From the IMG/VR virus record IMGVR_UViG_3300020187_000202, positions 1-24,902 of that record: 24,902 bases of DNA; one strand, written 5' to 3'. The stretch is from a virus. Positions 1 to 6,124 of the stretch are shown piece by piece. Every line of letters begins with the position of its first letter. Position 1 is the stretch's first letter. The notes under the pieces are model-generated. The model saw nothing but the letters and a program-made list of their open reading frames with translations, was not told the DNA's origin and did no database searches. The position numbers and the translations under genes were made by a program.

Positions 1-1
1 T

Positions 2-133
2 GACCCTTACATGGGGTCAGGTTCAACAGGCAAAGCCGCAGTGCAGGAGGGATTCAGCTTCGTAGGCTGCGAACTAGACAAGGACTACTTCGACATTGCA
101 ACAGCACGTGTCACCAACGAAAAAAATCGATAG
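2..133 (+). CDS. DNA methyltransferase, C-terminal end (5'-truncated by window edge)
   Basis: Only the last 43 codons are inside the window. The visible part opens with DPYMGSGSTG, the S-adenosylmethionine-binding motif I (usual form DPFxGSGTT), followed by the usual FVGCELDKDYFDIA segment and a short tail ending at TAG. Motif I near the C-terminus is the order found in beta-class amino-methyltransferases (N6-adenine or N4-cytosine), where the catalytic S/DPPY motif comes first. The rest of the enzyme, including the catalytic motif and target-recognition region, lies upstream and cannot be judged. It is followed directly by a second methyltransferase. The last codons fall inside a 77-base direct repeat that recurs after that second gene, so the boundary between the two may be recombinational. 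Confidence 0.85.
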   Translation, partial: DPYMGSGSTGKAAVQEGFSFVGCELDKDYFDIATARVTNEKNR

Positions 134-187
134 CTATGAAGATGAAAGAACTACTCGAAGAACTAAAAAAACTAAACGAAAAACTAT
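111..187 (+). repeat. 77-base direct repeat, copy A (upstream of methyltransferase)
   Basis: The stretch starting tcaccaacgaaaa and ending aaaaactat recurs at 982-1058 with only about four differences. It holds the stop of the preceding methyltransferase (TNEKNR-stop) and a small reading frame MKMKELLEELKKLNEKL. The two copies sit immediately before the starts of the methyltransferase and of the replication gene, so they bracket the methyltransferase exactly. Confidence 0.85.
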
Positions 188-189
188 GA
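136..189 (+). CDS. Possible 17-residue leader peptide, coupled to methyltransferase
   Basis: A short frame encodes MKMKELLEELKKLNEKL and stops at TGA 187-189. It overlaps the ATG of the methyltransferase at 186 in the arrangement ATGA that is typical of translational coupling. The peptide is a short amphipathic Leu/Lys/Glu helix. The same start is found in the second repeat copy at 1007, where the stop is missing and the frame runs on to 1210. A similar opening (RELLEEL) begins the gene at 3065. No function is known. It may instead be the remnant of a gene start carried by the repeat. Confidence 0.3.
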   Translation: MKMKELLEELKKLNEKL

Positions 190-971
190 TGAACCTAATA
201 CACGGAGATTGCATTGAGGAAATGGCAAAGATGGGCGCAAACAGCGTTGATCTCACTGTCACTTCACCGCCATACGACAACCTCAGAACATACGATGGTT
301 CACTGCAATGGAGCGAGGACATATGGAAGCAGGTGCTTGAAGGGCTGTATCGAGTGACTAAAGAAGGTGGCGTAGTCGTATGGGTAGTCGGAGACGCTAC
401 GATTAAGGGTAGTGAGACGGGGACAAGCTTTAAGCAAGCTTTGTATGCTATGGAGTGCGGGTTTAATTTGCACGATACCATGATATGGAATAAATCAAAT
501 CCAGTGCCAGGCGACGGGAAGCATAGGTATCATGCGGCATTTGAGTATATGCTTGTGCTTTCCGTTGGATCACCTGCATCGAGGAATCTGTTGAGAGATA
601 TTCCCAATGCCAGTTTCGGCAAGAACTGGCAGCCTTCAGGCGACCGAAGGACTAAAGACAACCTGAGTCGTCCAAAAGGAACGACGTGGGAGTGCCCAGA
701 ATATGGGTTTAGGACGAACGTGTGGAAGTCTCCAAACGCAAGCGGAGCCAGATCCCTACACCCAGCAGTATTCCCAGAAGCTATTGCGCATGACCACATC
801 ATCTCATGGAGCAACGAGGGCGACACAGTATTCGATCCGTTCCTCGGCAGCGGAACTACTGGACTAGCGGCGAAGCAACTCAACCGCAACTTCATCGGCA
901 TTGAGAAGGTTGAGAAATACTACGACATAGCGCAGGAGCGACTAGGCAACATTCAACCAACACTAATATAA
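186..971 (+). CDS. Site-specific DNA methyltransferase, beta class (N4-cytosine or N6-adenine)
   Basis: This enzyme transfers methyl groups from S-adenosylmethionine to the exocyclic amino group of a base in a short DNA target. The 261-residue product opens MMNLIHGDCIEEM, the usual start of this family. The catalytic motif TSPPYDN is at residues 26-32 and the cofactor motif DPFLGSGTT at about 217-225, so the order catalytic-then-cofactor marks the beta class. TSPPY rather than DPPY leans toward N4-cytosine, but N6-adenine cannot be excluded. The frame is open back to 96, but I place the start at 186 (or 189) because the family homology begins there and everything before it is the duplicated 77-base repeat. 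There is no Shine-Dalgarno; ATG 186 overlaps the stop of the 17-codon frame. No restriction gene is next to it, so it is probably an orphan protective enzyme. Its base usage is less biased to GATC/TCGA than the replication gene, which hints at separate acquisition. Confidence 0.9.
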   Translation: MMNLIHGDCIEEMAKMGANSVDLTVTSPPYDNLRTYDGSLQWSEDIWKQVLEGLYRVTKEGGVVVWVVGDATIKGSETGTSFKQALYAMECGFNLHDTMIWNKSNPVPGDGKHRYHAAFEYMLVLSVGSPASRNLLRDIPNASFGKNWQPSGDRRTKDNLSRPKGTTWECPEYGFRTNVWKSPNASGARSLHPAVFPEAIAHDHIISWSNEGDTVFDPFLGSGTTGLAAKQLNRNFIGIEKVEKYYDIAQERLGNIQPTLI

Positions 972-981
972 TATTATGTCA

Positions 982-1058
982 TCACCAACGAAAAGAATCG
1001 ATAGCTATGAAGAGGAAAGAACTACTCGAAGAAATAAAAAAACTAAACGAAAAACTAC
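982..1058 (+). repeat. 77-base direct repeat, copy B (upstream of replication gene)
   Basis: This is the second copy of the repeat at 111-187. It starts tcaccaacgaaaag and ends aaaaactac. A start like the leader peptide is kept (ATG 1007), but the TGA that closes the peptide in copy A is lost. It lies directly before the likely ATG of the replication protein at 1060, mirroring copy A before the methyltransferase ATG at 186. Confidence 0.85.
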
Positions 1059-1059
1059 T

Positions 1060-3057
1060 ATGCGAAATACAGGAAACACGGCAGGAAACTATGGAACTCG
1101 ATCTATCAGCATCGTTGAGCAAGCGAGAGCTACAGCGACTAAAGACTTCAAGCTCGAAAAGGTTATCGAATGGATCCGAAGCGGAAGCGGACGATTCGCC
1201 AAAAACATAACAGCAGTAAGAGAGGCGACCGAGAAGGGAGATCTGGACCGAGCCTCCGAGCTTAAGCGGAACCTCCCTGCGGTAATGTTTAGCGGACAGT
1301 TCGCCAGGAGATCGAGTAAGGATATAACGACTCACTCTGGACTTATCTGTATGGATGTCGATAAGATCGACGCTCCTGCGAAAAAGGTCGATGAAATGCG
1401 TTTCGATCCTCACATCGTCGCAGCCTTCGTCTCTCCCTCTGGCAACGGACTAAAAGCTATATTCGCTATCCCTGGCGACGTCGAGAAGCATCGCGACGCA
1501 TTCGAGGCAGCTAAACGCTACCTTTCGACCTACGGACTAGAAGCGGACGAGAGCGGGAAGGACGTAAGCAGGCTCTGCTTCCTCAGTCACGATGCCGAGC
1601 TACATTACGCTCCCGACGCAGTAGAGCTACCTGTGCATATCGAGGAGCAGTTTATTGCTCAGAAGGTTTCTAATGCTGCTACAGGCGATCGAATCGGCGA
1701 TCGATACGCTGCGGCTCCTAATGTTCGCGAGCGATCTGTAGCTATCCTGCAGCGTCTAGGATGGCAGATCCAGCGAGGCGACAGTCAGCGCACATACTGC
1801 ACTCGACCTGGTAAGCAGGGAGGCATATCGGGAGAGCTGCGCAGCGACGGATCGTTCTTCTGCTATACGGACAGCGCATCTCCTCTCGAGCCTCTGCAGA
1901 ACTACTCTCCCTTCGCGCTCTACACGGCTGCAGAGCATCGAGGAGACTTTAAGGCAGCAGCTCTAGCATTAGCAGAGGAGTTCGGCGATAACGAGCCTCC
2001 AGTAGACGGACGCGACTTCTACAATAAGACAGGAGCCGTCGAATCCCAGGAGGCAGAGATCGAAGATCGTAAGGCAGCAGCTATCGGATCTATGCCTACC
2101 TGGACATCCGCTAACGAGATCCCAGAAGATCTTAACAAGCTGATCATGCAGCGATATCCTGTTCTCATCGAGGGACTGCTGCACAGAGGGACCAAGATGG
2201 TCCTGGGAGGAGGATCTAAATCCTACAAGACCTGGACGCTACTTAATCTGGCAGCATCTGTAGCGAGCGGCACAGACTGGTTCGGACATAAGGTCGTAAA
2301 TACAGGACTCGATGTTATATTCCTTAACTTCGAGGTCCCTCATGAGTTCTTCCTAGATCGCGTTCGGGGCGTCTGTAAGGCGATGGATGTAGAACCTCCT
2401 GCGAATCTAAAGGTCTGGTCTCTTCGAGGCGTCTGCAATGATCTTAACCTTATCCTGGCAACGCTCCAGGAGCGGCTAAGTAATGGCTGCGCTCTCCTCT
2501 GCATCGATCCTATCTACAAGGCTATCGGAGATCGAGACGAGAACAGTGCAGGAGATATGGGTCTCCTAATGAATGAGATAGAGGCGATCGTCGAGAAGAC
2601 TGGAGCAGCCGTAGCATTCGGAGCGCACTACTCGAAAGGGAACCAGGCAGAGAAGGATCCTCTCGATCGTATAAGCGGCTCTGGCGTATTCGCTCGAGAT
2701 CCAGATACGATCATGGGACTAACAGCGCACGAAGAGGATAGCTGCTACACAGTCCACTCTGCGCTTCGAAACTTCCCAGGAAAAGAGCCATTCGTCGTCG
2801 AGTGGAACTTCCCTCTATTCAGCCTCCGAGACGATCTCGACGCTGGAAAGCTTAAGCGACCAGGGCAGAAAATCAGCGCGGGAAAAATCCTCGCAGAGAT
2901 TGATCATACGGGAGCCGATCCGAAGGACTTCGTCCCTGCGATGGCGTCGAAGTTCGATATAAGCGACCGAACCGTCTATCGGATCCTAAAAACTCTAAGC
3001 GACCAGTCTAAGATACATAAGACTGCTGGGAGCTACTTCATCACTCATAAATCATAG
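1060..3057 (+). CDS. Primase/helicase-type replication protein (BT4734/VirE-N-like domain + RepA-like ATPase)
   Basis: This is the only replication protein in view, of about 665 residues. The N-terminal part (about 70-190) has the pattern of the BT4734/VirE-N-like domain: SGLICMDVDK at 93-102 and SPSGNGLK at 125-132, associated with phage and mobile-element primase-helicase proteins. The C-terminal half is a RecA/RepA-type ATPase (AAA_25): Walker A GGGSKSYKT at 383-391, and Walker B LLCIDP ending at about D483. Residues 620-660 look like a winged helix (SDRTVYRILKTL). It probably unwinds or primes at the phage origin; direct primase activity is not shown by the motifs. The frame is open to 976, but residues from there to 1060 are the duplicated repeat, so I prefer ATG 1060; 976 is the alternative. 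The candidate origin at 4476-4708 lies 1.4 kb downstream. Confidence 0.8.
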   Translation: MRNTGNTAGNYGTRSISIVEQARATATKDFKLEKVIEWIRSGSGRFAKNITAVREATEKGDLDRASELKRNLPAVMFSGQFARRSSKDITTHSGLICMDVDKIDAPAKKVDEMRFDPHIVAAFVSPSGNGLKAIFAIPGDVEKHRDAFEAAKRYLSTYGLEADESGKDVSRLCFLSHDAELHYAPDAVELPVHIEEQFIAQKVSNAATGDRIGDRYAAAPNVRERSVAILQRLGWQIQRGDSQRTYCTRPGKQGGISGELRSDGSFFCYTDSASPLEPLQNYSPFALYTAAEHRGDFKAAALALAEEFGDNEPPVDGRDFYNKTGAVESQEAEIEDRKAAAIGSMPTWTSANEIPEDLNKLIMQRYPVLIEGLLHRGTKMVLGGGSKSYKTWTLLNLAASVASGTDWFGHKVVNTGLDVIFLNFEVPHEFFLDRVRGVCKAMDVEPPANLKVWSLRGVCNDLNLILATLQERLSNGCALLCIDPIYKAIGDRDENSAGDMGLLMNEIEAIVEKTGAAVAFGAHYSKGNQAEKDPLDRISGSGVFARDPDTIMGLTAHEEDSCYTVHSALRNFPGKEPFVVEWNFPLFSLRDDLDAGKLKRPGQKISAGKILAEIDHTGADPKDFVPAMASKFDISDRTVYRILKTLSDQSKIHKTAGSYFITHKS

Positions 3058-3064
3058 GAAAAAT

Positions 3065-3319
3065 ATGACTAAAATAAATAGAGAACTACTCGAAGAACTA
3101 GATCCAGATCTATTACTTATGGACGGATTCGACGACTGCATAGCAGGAATAGTAGAGCGATACGGAGAAGAGGATATCATCTGCTACGACAGGGATGCGG
3201 TCTGGGATAAGCTCGGTAAAATGGGGATGAGCTGAGAAGACGCAGTGGAGTTCTACTGCTTTAACCAGCTCGGAGCCTACATGGGCGAGCGGACGCCATG
3301 CTTCGTATACCAGCCATAA
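3065..3319 (+). pseudogene. Small conserved phage protein interrupted by an in-frame TGA
   Basis: The first open part (3065-3235) encodes 56 residues starting MTKINRELLEELDPD and ending KLGKMGMS at TGA 3233-3235. The same frame then continues for 27 more sense codons (EDAVEFYCFNQLGAYMGERT and on) to TAA 3317-3319. The second part resembles the C-terminus of a common small phage protein family (recalled pattern: DAVEYFEFN...GAYVGE.TP.F), so I read the two halves as one 84-codon gene. TGA may be a nonsense mutation (for example TGG to TGA), a sequencing error, or a readthrough site. Other genes here stop at TGA, so general recoding is excluded. It follows the replication gene by 7 bases and is probably co-transcribed. 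The start shares an 18-base match with the 77-base repeats. Confidence 0.6.
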
Positions 3320-3384
3320 ACTGCGATCAGCTATATTTTATATACATATCAAAACAGCTAACTGATATATCAAACGCAACTATC

Positions 3385-3570
3385 ATGAAACTAACACTAG
3401 AAATACATACTACTAAAACCATAATCGAGACAGACTACACTCCAGCTTTAATGGAGACAGTCGAACATCTGTATCGACTCTGCATCTGCGCTGGTTTCAG
3501 TCCGAAAGGAACAGCCGAAGCCTTTCTCGATCATGCAGAGGAGATTATCGAAGCTGAAAATCCCGAATGA
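3385..3570 (+). CDS. Small hypothetical protein, 61 residues
   Basis: The product starts MKLTLEIHTTKTIIETDY and is a single soluble domain with two likely strands then a helical second half (ETVEHLYRLCICAGFSPKGTAEAFLDHAEEII). I do not recognise a function; the helical half is common in small phage proteins of the early region. The frame is open back to 3298 but I choose ATG 3385, because the 5' part overlaps the end of the preceding gene and includes an A/T-rich stretch with the perfect palindrome TGATATATCA at 3363-3372, which looks regulatory. It ends at TGA and is followed 41 bases later by a terminator. Confidence 0.6.
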   Translation: MKLTLEIHTTKTIIETDYTPALMETVEHLYRLCICAGFSPKGTAEAFLDHAEEIIEAENPE

Positions 3571-3611
3571 AGTAGCTATAATAAATTCAAGTCAGAAAAA
3601 GCTGACATCGA

Positions 3612-3636
3612 GCCTCCAGGTCCAGGAGGCTTTTTT
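3612..3636 (+). terminator. Rho-independent terminator after the replication operon
   Basis: The stem GCCTCC / GGAGGC with a 7-base loop is followed by six T and then GTG. It ends the replication transcript and insulates the first small-gene cassette that begins just after it. Confidence 0.85.
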
Positions 3637-3644
3637 GTGTCCTG

Positions 3645-3711
3645 TAAAATAAAGTGAAAAAAAAGTGAAATAACTATTGACTTAACTATTCGTCTCTGCA
3701 TTCTTTAGATC
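3645..3711 (+). promoter_or_regulatory. Cassette promoter P1 (A-tract, TTGACT), no leader
   Basis: Two GTGAAA boxes in A-tracts precede TTGACT at 3677-3682. A 29-base stretch (3654-3682) is identical to that of P2 at 4004-4032. The -10 is unclear (ATTCTT at a 17-base spacing or TTTAGA at 21). The -35 box starts 35 bases before ATG 3712, so a normal transcript would start at or next to the start codon. Confidence 0.65.
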
Positions 3712-3951
3712 ATGAACAACGCAATCAGCTATATCCTCTCAAATGAAACAATCATGACTTTCCTCAAGTCCGAAGCTCGCGAGCAAGTAGCAAGCGACAT
3801 TCGCGCAAAGACAGGAAGCGGCACAACTGCAAAAGGCGTCGAAGTTCTCTTGATGAACGGCAACGACAAAAGCATCGCAGCTCGCTTCGATTCTTATCTT
3901 GCAGCAGGAGTCGCTGCTTGTGTGAAGCTTAGAATTGAAAGCTCGAAATAA
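3712..3951 (+). CDS. Small cassette protein, 79 residues, unknown
   Basis: The product starts MNNAISYILSNETIMTFLK and is Ala/Ser/Lys-rich and probably helical, with no membrane segment or signal peptide. I do not recognise a family. It stands alone between its own promoter P1 and its own terminator at 3959-3987, so it is an independent transcription unit. Arginine codons are CGC apart from the final AGA, unlike the AGA/CGA-rich replication gene, which suggests selection for strong expression. ATG 3712 lies 35 bases after the start of the TTGACT box and has no Shine-Dalgarno, so translation may begin on an almost leaderless mRNA. Confidence 0.6.
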   Translation: MNNAISYILSNETIMTFLKSEAREQVASDIRAKTGSGTTAKGVEVLLMNGNDKSIAARFDSYLAAGVAACVKLRIESSK

Positions 3952-3958
3952 TCTCACA

Positions 3959-3987
3959 AGCTCCCAGCTAACCCTGGGAGCTTTTTT
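3959..3987 (+). terminator. Terminator of cassette 1
   Basis: The perfect stem AGCTCCCAG / CTGGGAGCT with loop CTAACC is followed by a T run and GTGCCT. It is nearly identical to the terminator at 4379-4407. Confidence 0.9.
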
Positions 3988-3990
3988 GTG

Positions 3991-4110
3991 CCTATAAAAA
4001 AAGGTGAAAAAAAAGTGAAATAACTATTGACTCCCTCTATTCGCTAGTCTTTATTCCTGTCTATCGGAGCGATTAACGCGACGAACTAAACACTACAAAA
4101 CACGCACATT
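3991..4110 (+). promoter_or_regulatory. Cassette promoter P2 with hairpin leader
   Basis: The A-tract with GTGAAA boxes and TTGACT at 4027-4032 is followed after 17 bases by TTTATT as -10. The 5' leader then holds a hairpin TCGGAGCG-ATTAA-CGCGACGA with a tandem G-A mismatch, and an A/C-rich stretch up to ATG 4111. The -35 box starts 84 bases before the ATG, the same spacing as P3 (83) and P4 (84). Confidence 0.75.
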
Positions 4111-4353
4111 ATGAAAATCACAAACGCCATCAAAAAATTAGAAAAAGCAGGATTCGAAGTTATCAACGACGGATCTCGTTTCTCTGCTAGTCGCAAAAAC
4201 GATATCATCGAATTTATACAAAACGGCGGAGGCTCAGATCAAGCAATCTGCATTCGCATTATGAGCGCAAATGATCACGACGACATGATGACGGATTACT
4301 GTGCAGGAACTTTCTGCGACAACATTAGCCAAGCGATTCGCATCGCAGGTTAA
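4111..4353 (+). CDS. Small cassette protein, 80 residues, conserved-looking phage hypothetical
   Basis: The product starts MKITNAIKKLEKAGFEVIND and reads as a compact alpha/beta domain: an N-terminal helix, then strands (RFSASRKNDIIEFIQNGG, QAICIRIMSANDHDD), then a YCAGTFCDNISQAIRIA end. The pattern resembles small uncharacterised phage proteins that I cannot name. It has its own promoter P2, a structured 5' leader and its own terminator 25 bases downstream. Arginine codons are CGT and CGC, which fits strong expression. ATG 4111 is supported by the constant promoter-to-start distance seen in two other cassettes. No catalytic motif is visible. Confidence 0.65.
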   Translation: MKITNAIKKLEKAGFEVINDGSRFSASRKNDIIEFIQNGGGSDQAICIRIMSANDHDDMMTDYCAGTFCDNISQAIRIAG

Positions 4354-4378
4354 TTTCTCACATAATCTGCATGACACA

Positions 4379-4407
4379 AGCTCTCAGCTAACCCTGGGAG
4401 CTTTTTT
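4379..4407 (+). terminator. Terminator of cassette 2
   Basis: The stem AGCTCTCAG / CTGGGAGCT contains one T-G pair and the loop CTAACC, then a T run and GTGCCT. It differs from the cassette-1 terminator by a single base in the hairpin. Confidence 0.85.
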
Positions 4408-4475
4408 GTGCCTGGAGCGACTGAGTAGACTCGAGCAGATCTGCAGGCTCTCCTGGGGCATCCTGGAGGCTGCTA

Positions 4476-4614
4476 TTGACAGGTTTTGACAGACTTTGAC
4501 ACCTGTCAAAAGCGAAAAGGGGGGATCCATGCTTTGACAGGCTCTGTCAATTTTTAATTCCCAGATGATTAGAGACTTAGGAGATTATTGACACGACTTT
4601 TGACATGGCTGTCA
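4476..4614 (+). repeat. TTGACA repeat cluster (candidate iterons or operators)
   Basis: Six direct TTGACA units lie at 4476, 4486, 4496, 4534, 4588 and 4600; the first three are exactly 10 bases apart, one helical turn. Inverted units TGTCAA or TGTCA lie at 4504, 4545 and 4610. They form three dyads with centres of 2, 3 and 4 bases, for example TTGACAG-GCT-CTGTCAA at 4534-4550. The cluster sits in a 417-base gap between genes, near the replication gene. It could be an iteron origin or a set of operators. It is not a simple promoter, because most units lack a -10 at normal distance. Confidence 0.75.
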
Positions 4615-4628
4615 TTTTTGCCGACACC

Positions 4629-4650
4629 TATATAGTAATGTCACTATATA
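4629..4650 (+). promoter_or_regulatory. AT-rich inverted repeat next to the repeat cluster
   Basis: TATATAGT and ACTATATA flank AATGTC. An 8-base perfect dyad this AT-rich beside iteron-like repeats could be a DNA-unwinding site or a repressor site; the sequence alone does not decide. Confidence 0.5.
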
Positions 4651-4655
4651 TTAAT

Positions 4656-4708
4656 AGAACGCATACGAGACATCGCCCCGCAAGGGGGCGGCTGTCTCTC
4701 CGCGTTCT
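4656..4708 (+). ncRNA. Three-tier hairpin, possible structured RNA or origin hairpin
   Basis: Nested arms pair in order: AGAACGC with GCGTTCT, GAGACA with TGTCTC, and CGCCCC with GGGGCG around a GCAA-type apical loop. Small internal loops separate the three stems. There is no T run, so it is not an ordinary terminator, and no ORF spans it. It could be a 5' leader element of the operon beginning at 4771, a small RNA, or a cruciform at an origin. Confidence 0.55.
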
Positions 4709-4735
4709 GCTGTCGATGTCGTAGCTCTCTATGAT

Positions 4736-4770
4736 TTGACTTTGAACACAAGATAATCGATACTGCGAGG
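4736..4770 (+). promoter_or_regulatory. Promoter at the head of the packaging operon
   Basis: TTGACT at 4736-4741, a 17-base spacer and GATACT at 4759-4764 make a good sigma-70-type promoter. The expected transcription start, seven bases past the -10, is the ATG at 4771 itself, so the mRNA may be leaderless. A GAGG lies too close to the ATG to act as a normal ribosome site. Confidence 0.65.
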
Positions 4771-5040
4771 ATGAATGAAACCTACGAACTTACAGCACTC
4801 CGATCTATTCGGGAGATCAGCATCGCTATCCGCGATCTAGAGAATCAATCGTCCGCGACTTCTAAGCGATATAAGAAAGGGATTAAGATCCTGCAGGCAG
4901 AGGTAGATGCTATCGAGGCGTCTCTCGATGACGGAGGAACTCTACCAGGCACAGAACCCTGGAACATCCAGAGCCAGCAGATAAAGCTACTTATCGCGGA
5001 TCCTAGCCTATCGAACATCGAGGAGGATAACTCGATCTGA
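4771..5040 (+). CDS. Small helical protein, 89 residues, unknown
   Basis: The product starts MNETYELTALRSIREISIAI. Residues 10-55 form a probable coiled coil (heptad-like Leu/Ile spacing through KRYKKGIKILQAEVDAIEASL), and the acidic C-terminus ends EEDNSI. I do not recognise a family. It is the first gene after the control region, and its stop is followed one base later by the ATG of the next gene (TGA-T-ATG), so the two are translationally linked. Its place before the small terminase suggests a late regulator or packaging accessory, but no motif shows this. Confidence 0.6.
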   Translation: MNETYELTALRSIREISIAIRDLENQSSATSKRYKKGIKILQAEVDAIEASLDDGGTLPGTEPWNIQSQQIKLLIADPSLSNIEEDNSI

Positions 5041-5041
5041 T

Positions 5042-5440
5042 ATGAGGACAGTAAGGATAATCGAGGGGGTAGACTATCCAGGGGATAAGCCAGAGGCGTC
5101 TGCGCTTCATCACTCCCTAGCCTGCGAGATAGCCGCCAGGATACAGCAGCTCGACTCGATTATCCCTGGCGAAGGCTGTTCTCCTGCTGGGATGCGGCTG
5201 GTCCACAGACTCTCGAGCATAGCCAGGAGATCTCCCAGAGCTTATCGACTGCTGCTGGATATGCTAACATCCCAGGAGAGCTTCTCGCTTTCGTTCGACG
5301 AGCTAGCATCGAGGCACAACCACTCGAGGCAGTCATGGCTTCAGAACGCACAGGCAGACGTAGAGATCGTCTCAGAGGTCTGGGCGGAGGTCGGAGCAGT
5401 CATGTCTGAGCTGATAAAGCGCAGATCGATCGATGATTAG
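5042..5440 (+). CDS. Hypothetical protein with possible helix-turn-helix, 132 residues
   Basis: The product starts MRTVRIIEGVDYPGDKPE and is mostly helical. Residues around 92-112 (FDELASRHNHSRQSWLQNAQ) read like a helix-turn-helix, so it may bind DNA: a late-gene activator, or a packaging partner given its place two genes from the terminase. There is no known family name that I can assign. It starts one base after the stop of the preceding gene and ends 100 bases before the small terminase gene. Cys, His and Arg are scattered without a metal-binding pattern. Confidence 0.55.
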   Translation: MRTVRIIEGVDYPGDKPEASALHHSLACEIAARIQQLDSIIPGEGCSPAGMRLVHRLSSIARRSPRAYRLLLDMLTSQESFSLSFDELASRHNHSRQSWLQNAQADVEIVSEVWAEVGAVMSELIKRRSIDD

Positions 5441-5492
5441 CCCCCCATGCTTTGGGTCCTCCCATGAAAAAATCCTCTGCAAGTCGCGAGCG

Positions 5493-5539
5493 TTACTCAG
5501 CGTTTTTATGAGATTCTGTCTCAAAGGCTAACTGAGTAA
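5493..5539 (+). promoter_or_regulatory. Inverted repeats just before the small terminase gene
   Basis: Outer arms TTACTCAG (5493-5500) and CTGAGTAA (5532-5539) enclose an inner dyad TGAGA-TTCTG-TCTCA (5509-5523). The outer arm ends one base before ATG 5541. In lambda-like phages the cos/terminase-binding region lies just before the small terminase gene, so this is a candidate packaging site. A translation-regulating hairpin over the start is the alternative. Confidence 0.45.
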
Positions 5540-5540
5540 A

Positions 5541-6047
5541 ATGAACAAACCAATCGCAAAAACCTGGAAGCAGGTCGCAGAGGCTATCGGAGTCACTCAG
5601 CAGACGCTCTCGAAGTGGAGACGCGACTCGGATAACTGTCCGCAGACGAAGGACTTGGAAGCCTGGGAACTCTGGTCCGCAGAGCGAGCGATGTCGCAGG
5701 AGAGAGGAGCGGGAAGGATCGCGGTAGGCGGTCGAGAATATACTGCAGCAGATATCGCAGATCTAAAGGCGAAGCTTATCGCTGCGCAGGAGCGTCGGGA
5801 AAATGCGATGGCGCAGATTCGAGAACTAGAACTAGCGCAGAAGCGCGATAACTTAATCCCAGAGTCCGAGGCGACGGAGACTCTGATCAAACTCCTTACT
5901 CCATTACGACGGCTGCTCGATGCTCTGCCTCGCCAGGTCGCGTCACAGGCTAACCCTGCTAACCCTAACATCGCGGAGCTTGCCATCCGCAACGGACTTG
6001 ACGATCGCGTCTTTAGTGAGATAGAAAAACTTTTCCTCGGTAGGTAG
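5541..6047 (+). CDS. Terminase small subunit (Nu1-like)
   Basis: This is the DNA-recognition subunit of the packaging motor: it binds the packaging site and brings the large subunit to it. The 168-residue product has an N-terminal helix-turn-helix (residues 8-28, KQVAEAIGVTQQTLSKWRRD), a charged coiled-coil middle (about 68-110, IADLKAKLIAAQERRENAMA) for oligomerisation, and a C-terminal segment ending in EIEKLFLGR for contact with the large subunit. Length and layout fit the lambda Nu1 type (181 residues). The start at 5541 is supported by the helix-turn-helix beginning soon after it. Unusually, one unrelated gene separates it from the large subunit. Confidence 0.75.
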   Translation: MNKPIAKTWKQVAEAIGVTQQTLSKWRRDSDNCPQTKDLEAWELWSAERAMSQERGAGRIAVGGREYTAADIADLKAKLIAAQERRENAMAQIRELELAQKRDNLIPESEATETLIKLLTPLRRLLDALPRQVASQANPANPNIAELAIRNGLDDRVFSEIEKLFLGR

Positions 6048-6124
6048 TCTAGCTATTAAGACGCTAGTCGGTTTAGTCGTGTTTACCGTTTGTCCACCTG
6101 CTGAGGATTTAATTTATAAAGATC

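Noticed and set aside
3065-3319. Genome-wide reassignment of TGA
   Set aside because: At least four clear genes end at TGA with another gene starting at or just after the stop (6892, 5040, 23779) or a terminator following (3570), so TGA is a normal stop here.
4408-4475. Possible gene remnant of coding-like base usage between the cassette terminator and the repeat cluster
   Set aside because: Only about 60 bases and no recognisable product; not enough to call.
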